From: an uncultured Thalassospira sp.
GTDB lineage: Bacteria; Pseudomonadota; Alphaproteobacteria; Rhodospirillales_A; Thalassospiraceae
Length of the DNA stretch: 18,405 nt
Direction: 5' to 3'
Assembly: GCA_946885765.1 (NCBI GenBank)
Contig: CAMPHD010000022.1
Location: 1-18,405, forward strand
In this document: positions 14,160-18,405 of the stretch, in pieces
How positions within the stretch are numbered: position 1 is the first letter of the stretch
How the letters are laid out: each line of letters starts with the position of its first letter
The notes under the pieces: generated by a model
Database searches by the model: none
Told to the model about the DNA's origin: nothing
The model's input: only the letters and a program-made list of their open reading frames with translations
Made by a program: the position numbers and the translations under genes

Positions 14160-14945
14160 ATGGCGATTGCCCAGAAAGACCTGACAGAGACAACGTCTGC
14201 AAAACCGGTTGCCAATGACGCGGCGAAGGCCGATGCCGAGCAGGCTATCCCGACCATCGAGGGTCGCGTTGACGCGATTGACCGCGAACGTCTGTTTGGC
14301 TGGGTGTGGTCCCCGGAACGTCCGGATGCGCGCATTGAGGTTATCGTGCGTCTGAACGGGCATACCCTGCTGCGCATGAAAGCCGAAAACGAGCGTGTTG
14401 ACTTGCGCCGCAACGGTATTGGCGATGGTGCCCATGCGTTCGAGGCAGAGCTACCCGAAGCAGCGTTAGCCAGCGTTGAAAATGTTACCGTTTTTGCGAT
14501 TACACCGGAAACCGGTGATCAGATCGAATTGCGCATTCCGTCGCAAAGTGAACAGCATGCGCAGTCAGCGGTTAATGCGCCGCTCAGCAAAATTCTGGAC
14601 CGGCTTGATCGTTTGCTGGCGGCCCAGCACATCCTGCAAAACGGACAGCGTGAAGCCGCCAAGCGCCTTGTCGATGCGTCCAAGCGCATGGATGAGCTGG
14701 CATCAGCCGATGATGGGATCGAGGCCGGTGTGAAGCTGGTGCGTACCGGGCAGGATGAACTGACCCGTCGTGTCGAGGAACTCGAAGTTTTCCTTGTCCG
14801 CTTCGATAAGTCACTTGGCGGCTTCGACGAACGGCTTTCCGCGCTTACCGAGCAGCATCGCAACGACCTGAAAACACCGCTTCTGGTTCTGTCCTGCCTG
14901 ATTGGTGTGACCGTCGGGATTTCCATCGGCGCGATGGTGTGGTGA
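14160..14945 (+). CDS. GW-module protein with coiled coil and C-terminal membrane anchor, uncharacterised
   Basis: Encodes 261 residues that match no enzyme I recognise. After a charged, Ala-rich 30-residue N-terminus comes a compact beta-rich module at about 32-127 (TIEGRVDAIDRERLFGWVWSPERPDARIEVIVRLNG), with the GW..SP motif shared with its neighbours. Residues about 140-235 are strongly helical with heptad-like spacing (LSKILDRLDRLLAAQ, LTRRVEELEVFLVRFDKSLGG), suggesting a coiled coil. The last 22 residues (TPLLVLSCLIGVTVGISIGAMVW) are a single hydrophobic span ending at the very C-terminus. That predicts a tail-anchored inner-membrane protein with the GW module in the cytoplasm. A scaffold that holds glycosyltransferases at the membrane is a possible role; this is inference. 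Confidence 0.8.
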   Translation: MAIAQKDLTETTSAKPVANDAAKADAEQAIPTIEGRVDAIDRERLFGWVWSPERPDARIEVIVRLNGHTLLRMKAENERVDLRRNGIGDGAHAFEAELPEAALASVENVTVFAITPETGDQIELRIPSQSEQHAQSAVNAPLSKILDRLDRLLAAQHILQNGQREAAKRLVDASKRMDELASADDGIEAGVKLVRTGQDELTRRVEELEVFLVRFDKSLGGFDERLSALTEQHRNDLKTPLLVLSCLIGVTVGISIGAMVW

Positions 14946-14956
14946 GGCAGGGCATT

Positions 14957-15886
14957 ATGGCACTCATCACCCATCCCGTTTTGTCCGAACTTGCCGCACG
15001 GCGTTATGTCCTGTTGCTGGGCGGATCAGGCCGTCTGGGGCAGGAATGTAAGGCGCAATTGCGCGACCTTGGCATTCCGTTCTGGGCCCCGGTTCGTTCA
15101 GAAATCGATCTGGGCAATCTGAACGGAATTTCGCGCCTGTTGGCGACAACTCCGCCGGGGATGATTGTCAATGCGGCGGCTTTTACCGATGTAGATGCCG
15201 CAGAAACCAAACGCAGTGAAGCACGCCAGATCAATGCCGATGTTCCGGCCGTTCTGGCCGAAATCGCCAGCAAGCTAGACATCCGCCTGATCCAGATTTC
15301 GACCGATTTTGTCTTTTCCGGTCAGGCGGGGCGCGCTTATCACGAGGATGATGAACCCGGTCCGATCAACTGGTACGGTGCGACGAAGCGGGCCGGTGAA
15401 CGTGCTGCTTTGATGGCGTCACCGGCAACCATTGTTCTGAGAACCGCGTGGCTGCACGGTAATCAACGACCAAGTTTTGTTCATGCCTTTGCGCGCAAGC
15501 TTGCCAATGGTGAACGGATCAGGGCCATCGCCGACCGGTTCGGATCACCAACATCAGCACATGCGCTTGCTGGTCAGATAGCCGCGATTTGCAGGGCTGT
15601 ACTTGATGGCAAAGATGTGTCGGGCGGAATATATCACGCGGTTGGCAAGGGATCGGCAAGCCCGTTCGAGATCGCCCATGTGATTGCCCGTGAACTGGAT
15701 GCCGATGTCAGCCTGATCAGGGCAAGCAGTGCGACCGATCAGCAGGATATCGCCCCGCGTCCGGTCTATGCGGTTCTTGATTGCCAGAAAATCGATGAAA
15801 CCCTCGATCTGCCTTGTCAGCATTGGCAGGACGGTATTTCTCACACCATTCGTCATGCCGGTATCCGGCGCAGGAGGGTCGCATGA
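14957..15886 (+). CDS. rfbD: dTDP-4-dehydrorhamnose reductase
   Basis: Encodes 309 residues of an extended short-chain dehydrogenase. The nucleotide-binding loop is GGSGRLGQE (22-30), followed by INPPGMI/VNAAAFTDVDAAE-type family blocks (seen as MIVNAAAFTDVDAAE at 69-83), STDFVFSG (115-122) and the catalytic Tyr140-x3-Lys144 (WYGATK). LRTAWLHG and FGSPTSAHALA are also characteristic. It performs the final step of dTDP-L-rhamnose synthesis, NADPH-dependent reduction of dTDP-4-dehydro-rhamnose. I start at 14957, because an ATG six codons earlier lies inside the previous gene; GAGG precedes at 9 nt. The stop overlaps rfbA by 4 nt. rfbB and rfbC, needed for the same pathway, are not in the window. 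Confidence 0.93.
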   Translation: MALITHPVLSELAARRYVLLLGGSGRLGQECKAQLRDLGIPFWAPVRSEIDLGNLNGISRLLATTPPGMIVNAAAFTDVDAAETKRSEARQINADVPAVLAEIASKLDIRLIQISTDFVFSGQAGRAYHEDDEPGPINWYGATKRAGERAALMASPATIVLRTAWLHGNQRPSFVHAFARKLANGERIRAIADRFGSPTSAHALAGQIAAICRAVLDGKDVSGGIYHAVGKGSASPFEIAHVIARELDADVSLIRASSATDQQDIAPRPVYAVLDCQKIDETLDLPCQHWQDGISHTIRHAGIRRRRVA

Positions 15887-16854
15887 AGGGCATCATTCTT
15901 GCCGGGGGCACCGGTTCGCGTCTGTGGCCGATTACCCATGCGACCAGCAAGCAGCTTTTGCCGGTATGGGACAAGCCGATGGTTTTCTATCCGCTCAGTA
16001 CCCTGATGCTGGCCGGTATCAGGGATATCCTGATCATCACAGCCAAGGGACAGACCGATGCGTTTGTTGGTTTGCTTGGGGATGGTAAACAGTTTGGCAT
16101 CAATCTGACCTATGCCGAACAGGATGCACCGAACGGTATCGCCGAAGCATTACTGATCGGGCGGGAATTCCTGAATGACGAACCCTGTGCGTTGATCCTT
16201 GGCGACAACCTTTTCCATGGCGACAGTTTGGGTGAACGGTTGCGCGGGGCAGCCAAACGTCACAGCGGGGCGACGGTGTTTGTTCATGCCGTGCGCGATC
16301 CGGAACGCTATGGCGTGATGGCATTCGATCCTGACGGGCAACCGCTTGATATTATTGAAAAGCCATCCAATCCGCCATCCAATCTGGCGGTGACCGGGCT
16401 TTATTTCTTCGATGCAACTGCCCCTGACCGTGTTGCAGATCTTGTGCCGTCCGCGCGCGGTGAGCTCGAGATTACCGATCTTAACCGCAGCTATCTTGAG
16501 GACCGTGAACTGACGGTCGAAATGCTTGGCCGTGGCTGTGCGTGGCTTGATACCGGCACACCGGCAAGTCTGTTGCAAGCCGCACAGTTCGTTTATTCCG
16601 TGGAGGAACGTCAGGGCCTTAAAATCGGCAGTCCGGAAGAAACAGCGTGGCGTTTGGGTTGGATTGATCGCGATGCCTTGACCTGCAGTGCCGGTTTCAG
16701 TGCCGCAAGCGATTATGGCCGTTATCTCAACGATATGGCTAACAGCCCGGAATTTTCAGCACCTTCGTTTGGAATGACTTTGTCGTCTGACAGGGGCGAG
16801 CTGTTTTTCAATTCACAATCACAAGAAATGACAAGGAGGGCAGGGCATGACTGA
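15883..16854 (+). CDS. rfbA: glucose-1-phosphate thymidylyltransferase
   Basis: Encodes 323 residues of the sugar-nucleotidyltransferase family. Seen are the nucleotide-binding GGTGSRLWPIT (8-18), KQLLPVWDKPMVFYPLSTLM (23-42), YAEQDAPNGIAEAL (77-90), the metal-site Asp in LGDNLFHG (107-113), VTGLYFFD and WLDTGT (221-226). It makes dTDP-glucose from dTTP and glucose-1-phosphate, the first step toward dTDP-rhamnose. I start at the ATG preceded by AGGAGGG, which overlaps the rfbD stop, rather than at an in-frame ATG 69 nt upstream inside rfbD. Typical family members are about 290 residues; here some 35 extra residues at the C-terminus do not look family-like and end with an 8-nt overlap into the next gene. 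Confidence 0.94.
   Translation: MKGIILAGGTGSRLWPITHATSKQLLPVWDKPMVFYPLSTLMLAGIRDILIITAKGQTDAFVGLLGDGKQFGINLTYAEQDAPNGIAEALLIGREFLNDEPCALILGDNLFHGDSLGERLRGAAKRHSGATVFVHAVRDPERYGVMAFDPDGQPLDIIEKPSNPPSNLAVTGLYFFDATAPDRVADLVPSARGELEITDLNRSYLEDRELTVEMLGRGCAWLDTGTPASLLQAAQFVYSVEERQGLKIGSPEETAWRLGWIDRDALTCSAGFSAASDYGRYLNDMANSPEFSAPSFGMTLSSDRGELFFNSQSQEMTRRAGHD
16833..16840 (+). promoter_or_regulatory. ribosome binding site of the right-edge gene
   Basis: AAGGAGGG lies 6 nt before the ATG at 16847, inside the end of rfbA. It is the main evidence for the start of the truncated gene. Confidence 0.8.
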
Positions 16855-18405
16855 ACCGTCTGGAATGCCGCTGGACGGCAGGACCGTTGTGGCCGCTTTG
16901 GTCGATGACGGGCTTGCGCTTATGGCGGGTGTCGGGGCTGCGATGCCGGCGACAATTGATGTATTCCTGAACGGTCAATCCGATGCCAAGGTTCAGGCAT
17001 CAATCATCAGCTGGCGCCGTGCCGATGGCCCGCCCGAAGCGGCTTATGGTTTTGTTGCACTTCTACCGATGCAGAATGTATCGCAACGCCGTTTGAAAAC
17101 GGCCCTGTTCAAGGCACCGGGCCAACCCGGTGAATACCGGATAGAAAGCCGCTCGCAAGGGCTTGAATCCATTCTGTCTGCCGTGGCCGAGCAATCCGGG
17201 TCGGCATTCGCCACCGTGATCGACGGCGTTATCGAGGCACTGCTGGCCGGCAACCCGAACAAGAAGCGTTTGCGTACTGTGGCTGCCCTTGTTCGGATTG
17301 CTGCACGTAGCAACGGTTTTATCGAGGTTCTGGGCGGCCTTGAAGAAGGCGATATTTACATTCAGGGCTGGTCGAGCAATTTCCCGACCGGACGCACCCG
17401 CGTGATCGCGATTGACGAAGGCCCGGTTCTTGCCGAACTGACCAGTGCCGAGTTCATGCGTGATGATCTTGGTGAACATGCCACGGGCGTTACCGGGCTT
17501 ATGACCGGCGATACCCGGATCAATCCGAACAAGCTGCAACGTGTTTACTTCCGGGGGCGTGATGGCTGGTTCTCAATCGAGGTTTATCAGCAGCGTGTGC
17601 TGGTCGCATTGCCCGATGTACCGGCCCATATCCGGTCTGTTCTGGATCGGGTGAAGGCACCCGATAACATCCTGGAACAGATCCGCATGGCGGCCCATCG
17701 CTTTGACGGGCGCGATACGGTTTCCGAACTGGATCGGCCGGTGCGGATCGGCATCGACTTTTCACTGGTGATTGAAGGCAGCGGTATTCTGGTTTCAGGC
17801 TGGATGCTCGACCCGGACCGTGCGGTTGAAAGTGTCACGTTGCGTGTTGGCGGGGAAGTAGTCCGTATCGATGATCGCTGGACCCGCCAATCGCGCCCGG
17901 ATGTCACCAATGCGTTCGTCAACGATCCGATGTTTTCGGCACTTAATCCGGCACGTAACAGCCATGGTTTTCTGGTGTTCTGTCCGCTGGAAGATACCCC
18001 GGCATCCGATCAGCCGGTTTATCTGGAGCTGGCCATATCCGATGCGTTCCCGGCCTATTGTCCGCTAAATCCGACGCGTGCATCGGCACGACAGGCCTTG
18101 TCGCGTGTTCTGCCATCGCTTGATCCGCGTTCGGTCACGGCATCAAACAGTATCGAACGCCAGTTTGGTCCGATGTTGCAGAACATGACCGCGCAAAGCC
18201 CGTTTGCCATCGATACCCACGATATCGGCAATTTCGACGAAGACGCGCCGGTTGCCCTGATTGTGGGTGTTGACGACACGATTAGCGATATCGGTGTGAC
18301 CATTGCCTTGCTTGGCCTTGATGAAGTCACGCGCCATTTGCCGATTGTGATTGCCGGACCGGCCGAAAGTTTCGATCAGGTCGGCAGTGACATGATGCGA
18401 CTGGC
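16847..18405 (+). CDS. large GW-module protein, truncated by the right window edge
   Basis: An open frame of 519 codons runs from the ATG at 16847 to the window end without a stop. The gene is real by its ribosome site, its 8-nt overlap with rfbA and uniform codon character. Two GW motifs are visible, DIYIQGWSS (169-177) and ILVSGWMLDPD (314-324). It appears paralogous to the 9785 gene: VIDGVIEALLAGNPNKKRLR (124-143) matches that protein's helical stretch near 145-165, GWMLDP matches GWYRDP, HGFLVF matches TGFVGF, a helical stretch at about 410-445 matches its 404-448, and APVALIVGVDD (467-477) falls where the paralogue's GT2 domain starts. A glycosyltransferase-like domain is therefore expected beyond the edge, though the visible start lacks the usual VPLY motif. 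No signal peptide is seen. Confidence 0.82.
   Translation, partial: MTEPSGMPLDGRTVVAALVDDGLALMAGVGAAMPATIDVFLNGQSDAKVQASIISWRRADGPPEAAYGFVALLPMQNVSQRRLKTALFKAPGQPGEYRIESRSQGLESILSAVAEQSGSAFATVIDGVIEALLAGNPNKKRLRTVAALVRIAARSNGFIEVLGGLEEGDIYIQGWSSNFPTGRTRVIAIDEGPVLAELTSAEFMRDDLGEHATGVTGLMTGDTRINPNKLQRVYFRGRDGWFSIEVYQQRVLVALPDVPAHIRSVLDRVKAPDNILEQIRMAAHRFDGRDTVSELDRPVRIGIDFSLVIEGSGILVSGWMLDPDRAVESVTLRVGGEVVRIDDRWTRQSRPDVTNAFVNDPMFSALNPARNSHGFLVFCPLEDTPASDQPVYLELAISDAFPAYCPLNPTRASARQALSRVLPSLDPRSVTASNSIERQFGPMLQNMTAQSPFAIDTHDIGNFDEDAPVALIVGVDDTISDIGVTIALLGLDEVTRHLPIVIAGPAESFDQVGSDMMRL

Noticed and set aside
1..18405. Insertion sequences, prophage, tRNA or attachment sites
   Set aside because: No transposase, integrase, tRNA-like cloverleaf or flanking direct repeats were seen, so there is no direct evidence that the locus is a mobile island despite its two AT-rich intergenic regions.

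Overview
The window looks like a chromosomal segment of an alphaproteobacterium, most plausibly a marine Rhodospirillales member of the Thalassospira type. This rests on overall protein character, the rluD-rpoH neighbourhood typical of alphaproteobacteria, moderate GC content and codon use; no marker gene settles the genus. The only incomplete genes are at the two edges.

Left part (1-5092) is mostly housekeeping. It holds the end of a membrane protein gene, then rpoH (heat-shock sigma-32) and rluD (23S rRNA pseudouridine synthase), both on the minus strand. Divergent from rluD lie a small single-span membrane protein gene and a JAMM/M67 metallopeptidase gene. A GT4 glycosyltransferase gene and a MarR-type regulator gene follow as a translationally coupled minus-strand pair. 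The stop codons of the peptidase and glycosyltransferase genes abut exactly.

Middle part (5093-9752) is a type I secretion locus. An AT-rich divergent intergenic region with an 11-bp inverted repeat separates the MarR gene from a PrtD/HlyB-type ABC exporter and a HlyD-type adaptor, which overlap by 4 nt and end at a strong intrinsic terminator. After a second AT-rich region comes a near-consensus promoter, a long foldable leader and a near-perfect Shine-Dalgarno site. These drive a 264-residue protein made almost entirely of 20 uninterrupted RTX nonapeptides plus a C-terminal secretion signal. No TolC-type outer-membrane gene is visible.

Right part (9785-18405) is a tightly packed plus-strand operon for sugar chemistry: a large GT2-containing protein, a SAM methyltransferase, a GT4 glycosyltransferase, a coiled-coil protein with a C-terminal membrane anchor, rfbD, rfbA, and a large protein that runs off the right edge. 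Most junctions overlap or nearly touch. Three of these proteins share a short 'GW..DP' module, and the edge gene appears to be a full-length paralogue of the GT2 protein.

Taken together, 5419-18405 reads as a candidate locus for building a cell-surface layer: an exporter, a probably abundant secreted beta-roll protein, and a dTDP-rhamnose-linked glycan pathway that may modify that protein or make a co-anchored polysaccharide. The link between the two halves is inferred from adjacency and has not been shown.
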